Below, in pieces: positions 1 to 7,970 of a DNA stretch of 64,000 nt. The stretch is from positions 186,001 through 250,000 of the forward strand of contig NZ_VCNA01000004.1 of the NCBI RefSeq assembly GCF_006170445.1, given 5' to 3'. A program made the position numbers and the translations under genes. Below the pieces are notes generated by a model. That model was not told the origin of the DNA. It worked only from the letters and a program-made list of their open reading frames with translations, and did no database searches. This stretch comes from Brevibacillus dissolubilis. GTDB taxonomy: Bacteria; Bacillota; Bacilli; Brevibacillales; Brevibacillaceae. Each line of letters opens with the position of its first letter. Within the stretch, counting starts at the first letter, position 1.

Positions 1-127
1 GTCTGGTTTGCCGATAATATCCATGCCGAGGGTGGTATAGGGCAAGCTCCATGAAGCGTACAAATGAAATCGAGTGATTTTCACTCTGATTAATCTCTGC
101 CTGTATAGACAATTCCAGTGGATTCAT
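1..127 (-). CDS. SAM-dependent methyltransferase (MidA/NDUFAF7-like), N-terminal fragment
   Basis: Only the first 42 codons lie in the window; the gene runs off the left edge. The ATG at 127 follows an AGGTGAT Shine-Dalgarno. The translation contains FVRFMELALYHPRHGYY, which matches the highly conserved N-terminal signature of the COG1565/MidA methyltransferase family (the mitochondrial homologue assembles complex I). The SAM-binding motifs are outside the window, so the call rests on this signature alone. It is divergent from the lipoprotein gene at 228. Confidence 0.7.
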   Translation of the reverse strand, partial: MNPLELSIQAEINQSENHSISFVRFMELALYHPRHGYYRQTR

Positions 128-227
128 ACTTGATCACCTAATCTGGTTTTTATTATTTTTCACACACAAAAGCAGGCAATAACGCTATAATGGGCAGATA
201 TCATTTATTTCCATTTAGGAGGAACAT

Positions 228-1307
228 ATGTACAGACAAAACAAAATTGGCTTCACCCTGTTTCTCATCTTTGCCCTGATGGCACTGCTCGTAGCTGGAT
301 GCGGTGACCAGCGCTCGGCCAAACAAGTGCTGTTTGACACGTACAAGGAGCAGCTCAATATCAAATCCTATAGCTTCGATGGCTCCCTGAAAATGCGGGC
401 CGATGCGAAAGGTGCCGATGTAGAAGCAGATCCACAAGCCAAAATGGTCTTGGATGCTCTGAAAAAATCCGAGCTGAAATATCGTGGTACAGTCTCCCTG
501 GAGCCGTTTCAAATCGAAATGATTTTGGATGCAAGCATTGATCTGCAAGGCATGACAACAAATTTTAACATGCCGATTGTGATGAATCAAGATAAGATGT
601 GGGTAAAAATTCCAGCGCTTCCGTTCCTCGCTGAGACCCAACAGCTCCAAGGAAAATTCGTCGAGCTCGACTACAAAGAACTGGCTAAATCCACAGGAGA
701 AGAGCCAATCGACATGGCCAGCCAGTTGAAAGCACAGCGTCAGCTGATCATCAAGGCAAGTGATTCCCTCAGCAAAAATCTCGAGGACACCTACTTCATC
801 GACCTGAAAAAAGAAGAATTCAAGCTCCCAGAAGGCGTTGAGGCAGAGCGCATCGTGAAGATGTATGTCACCAACGAAACCTACCTGCCGTTCCTCAAGA
901 CCCTTGCAGCTAAAGTAGCACCTGAACTCATCGACGCCATGTTGGCTGATAAAGAATTGCAAAAAGCTTATGCCATGACAGAAGAAGAACTCAAAGAAGG
1001 CAAAACCAACCTGGCTGATCTGGTCAAAGATTTTGACAAGGATGCCGCAGAGCTCAAATCCGTGATGGACCTGAAGAAATTGGATATGATCCTCGCTGTG
1101 GATAAAGCGAACCACCTGCCTTACACACTCGTCGATCTGGACGTCACCGTAAAGCCTGAGGGTGAAGACATGACCGTCGACTTCGGTATCACCGTGGACC
1201 AAAAAACAACCAATATCAATGCTGAACCGAAGTGGGAAATCGGCATTCCAAAAGCAGGAGAAGTAATCCCTTACACCGAAATGATGCAGATGATGGGCTC
1301 GATGTAA
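228..1307 (+). CDS. Lipoprotein, unknown function (359 aa)
   Basis: The start has a strong AGGAGG Shine-Dalgarno 7 nt upstream. Residues 1-25 form a lipoprotein signal: basic MYRQNK, a hydrophobic core and a lipobox LVAGC, so the mature protein should be anchored to the outer face of the membrane. The body alternates basic and acidic segments and has beta-rich stretches (LKMRADAKG, YRGTVSLEP, LVDLDVTVKP) as in LppX/LolA-like or DUF6612 lipoproteins; that resemblance is weak. The next gene starts 23 bp downstream without a terminator between, so the two are probably an operon. Confidence 0.8.
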   Translation: MYRQNKIGFTLFLIFALMALLVAGCGDQRSAKQVLFDTYKEQLNIKSYSFDGSLKMRADAKGADVEADPQAKMVLDALKKSELKYRGTVSLEPFQIEMILDASIDLQGMTTNFNMPIVMNQDKMWVKIPALPFLAETQQLQGKFVELDYKELAKSTGEEPIDMASQLKAQRQLIIKASDSLSKNLEDTYFIDLKKEEFKLPEGVEAERIVKMYVTNETYLPFLKTLAAKVAPELIDAMLADKELQKAYAMTEEELKEGKTNLADLVKDFDKDAAELKSVMDLKKLDMILAVDKANHLPYTLVDLDVTVKPEGEDMTVDFGITVDQKTTNINAEPKWEIGIPKAGEVIPYTEMMQMMGSM

Positions 1308-1330
1308 GAAACAGAAAGTTGTGAAGGGAT

Positions 1331-2392
1331 ATGCACAGATTACTCATCTGTATATTTGCACTGACAATAGCCCTCGCTCCGTTGCATGCCGCAGCGGAGG
1401 AGGGTCCTTCTTTAGAGCAAGTGATTTTGCAGCAGCATTTTACGCAAAAAGAACTGGAGCGCAATCTGGAGCTGATTCAGGTCGAGGAAGCCAAGCTGGG
1501 GGACGAGATCGTCTCTCTGGATGCTGATCTCAAGCGTCAAGCGACCGTGATTGACGCGATGGGCAAGCATGCCGGTCAGGTCGCATTGGCCTACTACAAA
1601 GGCGAGCGCACCTCGATTTTGACACTGTTGTTTGATGCCGAGAATTTTAACGATTTCCTCTTCTCGCTCTACTTCCTGCAAGCTCTGTTTGAACAGGATA
1701 TCAAGAAGCTGGAGGATTTTCAGCAGGAGCGCGAGACCGCAAAGCAGCTTCAGACTAAGAAGCAAGAGCGTCTGTCCCAGGTGAAGACGACCCGTGCTTA
1801 TTATGAAAAACGCCTGGCCGAGATGCTCGCCGTACAGAAGGAAAAAGAAGCCAACCTGCAAAAGCTAAAGGATCCTACCTCCATCGAAGGTCTGATGACA
1901 CACCTGATCGATGACTGGCGGACGCGTGGATTACCGGTATTCCGCAATTATTTTGGTGTGCTGGCACAGGTGATGATGCAGCTGCCCGAGCTGGTGACAC
2001 CTGAGAATCTACAGTCCAGAGGCTTGTTTCGTCACACGCTGACCATTGAGGAAGACGAGTTCAATGAATTCCTCGTCTCCAAAAATGAGCTGTTCCAAAG
2101 CTCCCGCTTCCAATTCACGAACGATCAGCTTGTAGTCGAGGGGCAGTATGATCAGATGACACTAAAGCTGGTCGGCTCCTATGAACTGGTCTCCCCGACC
2201 GAGCTGAAGTTTCATATCCAGCAGCTGAAGTATGATGGATTTGAACTGCCGGCCAGTTCGATGGAGGAGCTGGAAAAGGAGTACAACCTCGGCTTCTACC
2301 CCGCTGCTCTTACCCCCAATATCCGGGTGGAATCGATCAGCCTGCGGGACGCGAAGCTTACGCTGACGATGAAGTACGAGCTACCGTTCTAG
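1331..2392 (+). CDS. Secreted coiled-coil protein, CwlO/PcsB-like N-terminus (353 aa)
   Basis: A signal peptide is visible at residues 1-22 (hydrophobic core, then AAAEEG). Residues 25-180 are a long heptad-rich coiled coil (LEQVILQQHFTQKELERNLE and onward). Its central YYKGERTSILTLLFDAENF resembles the hinge of the PcsB/CwlO peptidoglycan-hydrolase coiled-coil domain. The C-terminal half (about 185-353) is unrelated to NlpC/P60 and has no catalytic Cys/His signature I can see. It may therefore be a non-enzymatic regulator or partner. It is co-oriented with and close to the preceding lipoprotein, and a terminator hairpin follows at 2453. Confidence 0.75.
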   Translation: MHRLLICIFALTIALAPLHAAAEEGPSLEQVILQQHFTQKELERNLELIQVEEAKLGDEIVSLDADLKRQATVIDAMGKHAGQVALAYYKGERTSILTLLFDAENFNDFLFSLYFLQALFEQDIKKLEDFQQERETAKQLQTKKQERLSQVKTTRAYYEKRLAEMLAVQKEKEANLQKLKDPTSIEGLMTHLIDDWRTRGLPVFRNYFGVLAQVMMQLPELVTPENLQSRGLFRHTLTIEEDEFNEFLVSKNELFQSSRFQFTNDQLVVEGQYDQMTLKLVGSYELVSPTELKFHIQQLKYDGFELPASSMEELEKEYNLGFYPAALTPNIRVESISLRDAKLTLTMKYELPF

Positions 2393-2452
2393 ATGGCGCG
2401 CTCAATCGGTTTCCTCATCCGTGCACCCAAACGCTTCCAAACGCTTCCAAAG

Positions 2453-2524
2453 AAAAAAACACGATCTTGTCCGGCTTGCTGCCTTGATGACAGCTTGTAA
2501 GCCTGCGACGGGATCGTGTTTTTT
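2453..2524. terminator. Bidirectional intrinsic terminator
   Basis: Arms AAAAAACACGATC and GATCGTGTTTTTT flank a GC-rich loop. T-runs exist on both strands, so it can end both the 1331 gene and the convergent CapA gene. Just upstream, ACGCTTCCAA is directly repeated (2431-2450). Confidence 0.8.
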
Positions 2525-2614
2525 GTATAGGAGAACAGTTCCCCTGCCCCTGTCCCTGCCCTGCCCTGCTTCATAGGGAACAGGTTATGGAGTTGCGCTT
2601 CACGTAATCGAAAG

Positions 2615-3973
2615 TTAAAGGGCTTGCTTAGGAATCGTCGCCGGTTGACGCAGGTGGACGCTGATCGCACGGTAGAGCTGATCCATCTTGCGGATGACGT
2701 CTGCTGGAAGGCTTTTCTTTTGCGTCTGGGCGGCGAGGGTCTGCGGCAATGGATAGATCACGTAGCTCCGTTTCCCACCAGGGCGTGAGAGGTGGACATA
2801 GGTTGGGACCACTTGGGCATCTTGCAGCACGGCTTTTTTGTCGCCAGAAGGCTTCGTGATCGTCACCTGCAGGATCGCTCCGACGTCCTTGTAGTCCCCC
2901 CGCTGTCCGGAGATGAAATTCCCCAGGGAGTACATGATTAATCCACGCCGGGTCGTTCCGTCTGCCTGTGGGATCGTCTGCCACTCATATGGCTGTACGA
3001 CATGCGGATGATGTCCCAAGATCAGATCAGCACCAGCCTCCAGACAAAAACGGGCCATTTTGCGCTGTTCCGGGCTTGGCTGCCGCTGATACTCGTTGCC
3101 AAAATGGAGCGAGACCGAGACGATATCCGCTCCCTGACTTCGCGCGGCGGTGATATCCTTTTTGATCAACGCGGGGTCGATCAGATTGACGAGATAGGGT
3201 TTCCCTTTGGGGATCGGGATTCCGTTGGTTCCGTATGTATAGGCGAGGAAGGCGATTTTGATGCCGTTTTTCTCGACGAACAGGGGCTTATTGCGTTCAT
3301 CTGGAGTAGAAAAAGTCCCTGTGGATAAAATCCCTGCCTGTTTCAGATGATTCAATGTGCTGAGCACCCCTGCCTCCCTCCGGTCGAGTGAGTGGTTGTT
3401 GGCGGTAGTCAAGACATCAAAGCCTGCTTTTGTCAGGGTCTGTGCGAGTGATTCTGGGCTGTTGAACTGCGGATAGCCAGTGTAGCGCGATGCCTGCCCT
3501 GCCAGTGTGGTCTCCAGATTGCCGACGGTCAAGTCACTGTCCGTAAGCAACGGGATCACTTGGGCAAAGGATGATGTGAAGTCATAGCTCTTGGTCTTGG
3601 GATTGTAGGCAGCGTCGATCTGCTCCTGGTGAACCATGATATCGCCGACAGTGGTCAGCGTCAGTCGGGCTGGCTTGATTGGCCCGGCTGGTTTAGAAGA
3701 CTCGGTCGGTTGATTTGTTGCCGCTGGGACGGCTGCTGGTGGATCCGCTAGTCCCTCTGCCTTCCCCCCGCCCCCGTCTGAAGACTGCTGAGCCGCCGAT
3801 GGGTTCGTGTTGACAGCCGTCGCGGCAGACATCTTGGGTTGCTCGTCTCCAGCCAGTGTCTCCTCGCTTTGGTGCTGCAAAAAAACAGGGGAAGATTCAC
3901 CGGACAGACCGATCCATAGCACCAAGGAAAAGATCAGCGCGAAGACAAGCATTCCTGTTCGATAGTGTTTCAT
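2615..3973 (-). CDS. CapA family protein (poly-gamma-glutamate capsule type), membrane-anchored
   Basis: The 452-aa product has one N-terminal membrane segment (residues 8-25) and a low-complexity linker rich in Ala, Pro, Ser and Lys to about residue 105. Then comes a complete CapA domain (PF09587, metallophosphatase-like). It opens with TLTTVGDIMVHQEQ and contains DLTVGNLETTLAG, LTTANNHSLDR and LILGHHPHVVQPYEW, the usual metal-site motifs of the family. The active domain should lie outside the cell. No capB/capC genes are near, so it is one of the stand-alone CapA proteins common in Bacillales. AGGAGAG precedes the ATG. Confidence 0.9.
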   Translation of the reverse strand: MKHYRTGMLVFALIFSLVLWIGLSGESSPVFLQHQSEETLAGDEQPKMSAATAVNTNPSAAQQSSDGGGGKAEGLADPPAAVPAATNQPTESSKPAGPIKPARLTLTTVGDIMVHQEQIDAAYNPKTKSYDFTSSFAQVIPLLTDSDLTVGNLETTLAGQASRYTGYPQFNSPESLAQTLTKAGFDVLTTANNHSLDRREAGVLSTLNHLKQAGILSTGTFSTPDERNKPLFVEKNGIKIAFLAYTYGTNGIPIPKGKPYLVNLIDPALIKKDITAARSQGADIVSVSLHFGNEYQRQPSPEQRKMARFCLEAGADLILGHHPHVVQPYEWQTIPQADGTTRRGLIMYSLGNFISGQRGDYKDVGAILQVTITKPSGDKKAVLQDAQVVPTYVHLSRPGGKRSYVIYPLPQTLAAQTQKKSLPADVIRKMDQLYRAISVHLRQPATIPKQAL

Positions 3974-4023
3974 TGCTTTTTCTCTCCTGTCTGTCTAACA
4001 AAAAAGCCAGTCCGAAGACTGAC

Positions 4024-4458
4024 TTAGAAGTTTTCCAAATTGGAATTCATTTGCCGCAATGTTTGTACCATAACCTGAATTTGTTCAGACGTCAAGCTTC
4101 TCATCGCTTTCTGTAGAACAATCCGTCGCTTCTCAATAGCGCTTTGCACACCCTCCAAGCCTGCTTCCGACAGCTCTACCCACACGACGCGGCGGTCATT
4201 TTCATCGCGGATTCGGTTGATATAGCCGCTTTTGACCATCTTATTGAGGGCGATCGTCGTAGCACTGGAGGAGAGACGCAGCGCATTCGCCAAATCCGTT
4301 ACCGTACAGCGTCCGTTCTCATAAAGGGTACGCAGCAGAATCAACTGCTTGCTGGTTAGCTCCGATTCTTGTGAAAGCCATTGGTTGACAAAGTATCTGC
4401 CTAACTCAAACATAGCGCAATCAAGGTCACATATATGTTGGTTACGTTCGTCTGCCAT
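4024..4458 (-). CDS. MarR family transcriptional regulator
   Basis: The product has the winged-helix MarR fold: SELTSKQLILLRTLYENG, then the recognition helix region VTDLANALRLSSSATTIALNKM, and the wing INRIRDENDRRVVWVELSEAG. The open frame extends to 4488. I chose the ATG at 4458 because GGGGATG precedes it, whereas the upstream ATG has no Shine-Dalgarno. An AT-rich TTGACT/ATAATG pair lies directly upstream. The target is not evident; CapA downstream and CcoS-like protein upstream are on the same strand. Confidence 0.9.
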   Translation of the reverse strand: MADERNQHICDLDCAMFELGRYFVNQWLSQESELTSKQLILLRTLYENGRCTVTDLANALRLSSSATTIALNKMVKSGYINRIRDENDRRVVWVELSEAGLEGVQSAIEKRRIVLQKAMRSLTSEQIQVMVQTLRQMNSNLENF

Positions 4459-4585
4459 TTTATCATCCCCATTATTCACCACAAACATTATTAGTCAAGC
4501 ATATATTATTTTGACGGGATAGGCAAATGAAGAATCCAAATCGTTTAGGCAATAAGAAAGGAAGGGCCGACCCCTTCCCCTGTCC

Positions 4586-4744
4586 TTATGTCTCATCGTC
4601 ATCAAGCATACGGTATTTGACAGCTTCCACATCGCTGAACTGTCCTTCTTTACGCGCCCAGTACCAGATCAGCACAGCCGAACCGCTCAGGCACAACATC
4701 GTCAGCAAAAGCGTCCAGGCGCTCCACGTCATACCAAGAAACAT
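4586..4744 (-). CDS. CcoS-like small membrane protein (52 aa)
   Basis: This short gene starts at an ATG with CAGGAGGGG 6 nt upstream. Residues 6-28 are a single membrane helix (WTLLLTMLCLSGSAVLIW). It is followed by RKEGQFSDVEAVKYRMLDDD, which matches the CcoS signature: a helix, then W-x-x-x-x-GQFdD, then R-x-L-x-DD. CcoS proteins take part in maturation of cbb3-type cytochrome oxidase. No oxidase subunits lie in the window, but a CcoG/NapH-like protein is at 39322. Upstream there is a short GTTGGT-type repeat (4768-4800). Confidence 0.7.
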   Translation of the reverse strand: MFLGMTWSAWTLLLTMLCLSGSAVLIWYWARKEGQFSDVEAVKYRMLDDDET

Positions 4745-4842
4745 CTGATACCCCTCCTGTATGTAAAAGGTGTTGGTGTTGGTGTTCGTGTTGGCATTGG
4801 TAAGTTTAGCCTGTTCGGTTTTGCTAATTTTTATGTATACGA

Positions 4843-5481
4843 TTAGCCCATTCTGCCGCTGACGAATGGATTATGTGTTTTTTCTGCTTCAATCGTTGTT
4901 TTTGGTCCGTGGCCCGGATAGACGATCGTATCATCGTCGAGTTCAAACAGCTTGTCTTGGATGCTGTCGATCAGGGTCTTGTGAGAACCGCCCCACAGGT
5001 CTGTCCGCCCAACGGATTGGAAAAAGAGCGTGTCGCCAGCAAAGCAATGCTTGCCAATCACAAAGGAGCAGCTGCCTGGTGAGTGCCCCGGTGTGTGCAG
5101 GACTTGAATGTTGAGTCCGGCGAGGTTGAGCTCTTGTCCATCAGCCAGCTCATGCTCGGCTGGCTTGCAGATGATCGGTGCCATGCCGAAGCGGGCGGAG
5201 CCATTGAGTCGCGGATCAGACAGCCACTCTTGTTCGTCCGGATGAATATAGACAGGTGCTTTGGTCTCTCTGCGCAGCTCTTCAAGGCCTGCGATATGAT
5301 CGAGATGTGCATGGGTCAGAAGGATTGCCACGACATTTTCTTCGCGGATCATGCGGATCAGACGGGTTGGATGAAATCCCGGGTCAATCACGAGGGATTC
5401 CCCTGTATCTTCATTTTTGATCCAGTAGGCATTGGTCTCAAAACCCTCTCCCAATGGAACTGCTTTGACTTTTATGTTCAC
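4843..5481 (-). CDS. MBL-fold metallo-hydrolase (glyoxalase II-like, YqgX type)
   Basis: The HAHLDH zinc motif is at residues 57-62, with DPG, HTPGHSPGS, FAGDTLF and the final PGHG motif following in the glyoxalase II order. The protein lacks the C-terminal substrate domain of true GloB, like B. subtilis YqgX. I place the start at GTG 5481, which has AAGGGG 8 nt upstream; the ATG at 5517 has no Shine-Dalgarno. Likely a cytosolic thioester or related hydrolase; the substrate cannot be read from sequence. Confidence 0.88.
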   Translation of the reverse strand: MNIKVKAVPLGEGFETNAYWIKNEDTGESLVIDPGFHPTRLIRMIREENVVAILLTHAHLDHIAGLEELRRETKAPVYIHPDEQEWLSDPRLNGSARFGMAPIICKPAEHELADGQELNLAGLNIQVLHTPGHSPGSCSFVIGKHCFAGDTLFFQSVGRTDLWGGSHKTLIDSIQDKLFELDDDTIVYPGHGPKTTIEAEKTHNPFVSGRMG

Positions 5482-5519
5482 GCTGTACTTCCCCTTTCTT
5501 GTCTCATCTGTGCCCAATC

Positions 5520-5538
5520 AGGTAAGATTACATTACCT
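5520..5538. promoter_or_regulatory. Inverted repeat AGGTAA-N7-TTACCT between divergent genes
   Basis: A perfect 6-bp palindrome separated by GATTACA lies between the start codons at 5481 (minus) and 5572 (plus). Its position fits an operator controlling one or both genes. No regulator is assigned. Confidence 0.4.
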
Positions 5539-5571
5539 TATTATAGTAACAGAGCCAACGGAGGGGAAACA

Positions 5572-6066
5572 ATGTTAGAACGTGCATACGGCTTGGAGAT
5601 GGAGATCCCGAGCGGCAAACTGCCCGGTTTTTACGCGCAGATGGTACACAAGATCGGCGATGAGGTGAAGGTAGCTGACCGCGACCAGAAGCTGTTTATC
5701 GTCGACAGTGAAGAAGAACTGGAAAAATTGAGTGCTGTACTTACAAAATATCAGGCGCTTGGAGAACGCTTCGAACTGTGGAGACTGCCCGAAGGAGCTT
5801 TGGGGGACCGCCTGACCGATTTTGGGTTTGAGAGTGTAAATGGGCGGCTGTATCTGTATGATCACCTTGTTGCCTTTTGCCGGGTGGATCTGAATTCGGG
5901 AGCGGCTAATGAACGTGTGAGTGCATTGGAGCAGATGAAGCTGAATGTGTTGTCGGTGCTTCGTGGGAAAAATGAGACGGTGTATGTGGTGGATGAGAAT
6001 CATGTGGAATTGGTGGAGAGTGTGGCGAAGCGTTTTGATGTTCAGTTAGAGTGGATTCGCTCGTAG
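5572..6066 (+). CDS. Hypothetical protein (164 aa)
   Basis: The ATG at 5572 is preceded by GGAGGGG at ideal distance; the longer open frame upstream is antisense to the MBL gene and is not real. The protein begins MLERAYGLEMEIPSGK and is soluble, mixed alpha/beta, with no recognised motif. Near the C-terminus it has repeated VYVVDENHVELVE-like strands. I do not recognise a family. The gene ends just before hairpin repeat copy A. Confidence 0.7.
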   Translation: MLERAYGLEMEIPSGKLPGFYAQMVHKIGDEVKVADRDQKLFIVDSEEELEKLSAVLTKYQALGERFELWRLPEGALGDRLTDFGFESVNGRLYLYDHLVAFCRVDLNSGAANERVSALEQMKLNVLSVLRGKNETVYVVDENHVELVESVAKRFDVQLEWIRS

Positions 6067-6084
6067 TTGTATGGGGGGGGGGGG

Positions 6085-6318
6085 AGCGAGCGGAGGCGGC
6101 TGGCAGGTTGCGCGCCTTCTTGGACTCCCGAAGGGGGATTGGACTGTCCGCTTCACAAAAACTAATGGTTCAATCGGGCAAAAAGGGTTCAAGGAAGCGG
6201 AATCGTACGAAGGGGTTTGCCCTAGGTGGATTCGAAGAAGCCTAATCACCATTGTTTTTTGCTCCGCTGGGAAGGGAGTCCAAAGAGGCTTGCAACCTGC
6301 CAGCCGCCTCCGCTCGAA
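6085..6318 (+). repeat. Long-hairpin intergenic repeat, copy A
   Basis: The outer arms at 6087-6111 and 6292-6316 are perfectly complementary over 25 bp. An inner pair, 6120-6129 (TTGGACTCCC) with 6274-6283, continues the stem. The apical core runs GGGCAAAAAGGGTTC ... GAAGGGGTTTGCCC TAGG and is shared with copies B to E. A run of 12 G (6073-6084) abuts the left arm. It sits between convergent genes. Together with the terminator at 6350 it fills the gap 6067-6486. Confidence 0.85.
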
Positions 6319-6349
6319 CCAGCCATCGTTACTCGCTCAGATTAATTTA

Positions 6350-6425
6350 AAAGAACAAAGAAAAAGCTTTTCCTTCCATCCATGTCAGTAGGATCAAAAG
6401 GAAAAGCTTTCTCTTTGTTCTTTTT
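6350..6425. terminator. Bidirectional intrinsic terminator
   Basis: Arms AAGAACAAAGAAAAAGCTTT and AAAGCTTTCTCTTTGTTCTT are long and nearly perfect with a loop of about 28 nt. It should terminate the minus-strand lipoprotein gene and protect the plus side. Confidence 0.8.
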
Positions 6426-6486
6426 CTCTACACCTGTTCAAATAGGCTCATCATCTTCACCATTACAACATTTTTTCACTAAAACC

Positions 6487-7071
6487 CTACTGCCCGACAG
6501 GCTCAAACTTCATCCCAATCACCTGATCGTTATGCACGCTGAGCGTCATCCGCTGCTTGCTGCCTTCATACACCCAGTCTTTTTCTGCGGATGCAGGCTC
6601 TCCGTACAGTTCTTTTACCTTGCTGGGTGAATCATACAACGCCAGACCTCGGCTTGTGGTGATGTTGGGGGCATCGGCTGGGGAGATGCCGCCGGTCATG
6701 ATGCTTTGGACGGCGCCTGCTTTTACTTTTACGATCAGTTGGGATTGGCCGATCATGAGCATGCCCATGGCGACGCTGCCTTCCCCTGCTGCGAGCTGGT
6801 CGATGCTTAGGGTTGCACGGGAGACGGCATCCATGAATTCGTATTTATCAGGCTTGAGGGCATCCATTGCTTCCTTGATGCCCTGTCCGATGTAGGCACC
6901 CTTGAGGCCATATTCTTGGGCGTTTTCAGGGTCAAAGGCACCCGACTTGGCAGCCTGCTGTTGGTTGGGCTGTTCAGCAGGTCCGGCTTCATTGGTGGGG
7001 CCGCAGCCGCTTACCATGAGTGTGAATGCAGTGAGAATGCTTAGCGTGATGGATTTCTTGGCACGAAACAT
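6487..7071 (-). CDS. Lipoprotein, unknown function (194 aa)
   Basis: The N-terminus has a lipoprotein signal with lipobox MVSGC at residues 19-23, followed by a Pro/Gln-rich linker. The mature part begins YGLKGAYIGQGIKEAMDAL. Near the end comes LALYDSPSKVKELYGEP, a pattern seen in lipoproteins of the BLIP or SmpA/OmlA fold (two GxxxxxVxxxxG repeats). That suggests a small surface-anchored binding domain; this is inference. The gene is followed by the terminator at 6350. Confidence 0.75.
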   Translation of the reverse strand: MFRAKKSITLSILTAFTLMVSGCGPTNEAGPAEQPNQQQAAKSGAFDPENAQEYGLKGAYIGQGIKEAMDALKPDKYEFMDAVSRATLSIDQLAAGEGSVAMGMLMIGQSQLIVKVKAGAVQSIMTGGISPADAPNITTSRGLALYDSPSKVKELYGEPASAEKDWVYEGSKQRMTLSVHNDQVIGMKFEPVGQ

Positions 7072-7164
7072 CGCAGGTACGTCTCCTTTTTACCGAAAAT
7101 TCCTTAGTGGTATCGCTATCTTATAACAGGAGACGGGATGGGGCAAGCGCATGCCGGGTCGGGA

Positions 7165-7593
7165 TCATACTTTTTTGGTCGGTTTGCCGGGGAGCTTGTC
7201 GCTCATGGTTTCTTGGAAGCCCTGAATGATCTTGAGCAGCGAATGAAACATCGGGGAGCCGAATACCGCCACCAGTCCCCACGCCCAGACGCCCATCCCC
7301 CACTGGTTCATCAGGGAGATCTGCTGGTTCTGGGTCAGGATCGCCGCCGGGTCAATGCCGATGATCGCAAAAAGAATTCCGGCTGCGATAACGGAGATGA
7401 CGAGGTTCAGGAATTTTTTGAGTTGTGTGAACTTTAGTGCCAGATTCTGGGCTTCGATCGAATCGTTCTTGGGTACATAATCATGAGCCAAAAAAGGAAC
7501 GGCTGACTTCATCGCTTCGGTCACACCGGCAGCGGCACTCGATACAGCCGTGATATAGATTAAAAAAGCAATCGATGAGTCCATCGTAACCAT
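7165..7593 (-). CDS. Small membrane protein (142 aa), unknown
   Basis: Hydrophobic stretches FLIYITAVSSAAAGV, NLVISVIAAGILFAIIGI and WGMGVWAWGLVAVFGSPMF indicate three helices, and the C-terminus is basic. I chose the ATG at 7593 (GGGGAGGAAACAG before it). The frame is open further up to a GTG at 7752 that also has an AGGAGG, but a terminator-like hairpin lies in between (7671-7702). That makes the longer form less likely. The function is not known to me. Confidence 0.65.
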   Translation of the reverse strand: MVTMDSSIAFLIYITAVSSAAAGVTEAMKSAVPFLAHDYVPKNDSIEAQNLALKFTQLKKFLNLVISVIAAGILFAIIGIDPAAILTQNQQISLMNQWGMGVWAWGLVAVFGSPMFHSLLKIIQGFQETMSDKLPGKPTKKV

Positions 7594-7970
7594 CTGTTTC
7601 CTCCCCCTCTCCCTACATGTTATGGAGGGGCCTGTCAGTCTATGCCTGTCCTGATTTTTTGCCCTCATCAAAAAGAAAACCGCCTCCCATGAAGGAGACG
7701 GCACATCGAGCGGCAAGCTGCAATGGGGTACTTCCGAAATTCTCTTTAGCACGTCAACCTCCTAAAAGGTAGTTGTTCTAAAAAGACTGGTTGTTTCCAC
7801 CATCATGTACACGTTGTGCGGCTCTTCAACCTCCCAGTAGAGTGTCCCACCAGTTTAAGGCTGATGGGTGCACGTTACCGTGGTGAGTTCCGTGTGGCGT
7901 GACCGCTTGGCTCGATGATGTTAGTATGGTCGGACTTTTGGGTTTTTATACACCCCACTCGTCAAAAACC
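7594..7970 (-). other. 377-bp gap with terminator-like hairpin and possible small RNA or leader
   Basis: Read on the minus strand, the region contains a hairpin CCGTCTCC/GGAGGCGG followed by TTTTCTTTTT (7671-7702). This looks like an intrinsic terminator ahead of the 7593 start. Upstream of it are a strong AGGAGG at about 7757-7762 with GTG at 7752, and a CACG/CGTG hairpin. A short untranslated RNA or attenuated leader is possible. I cannot assign a known family. Confidence 0.35.
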
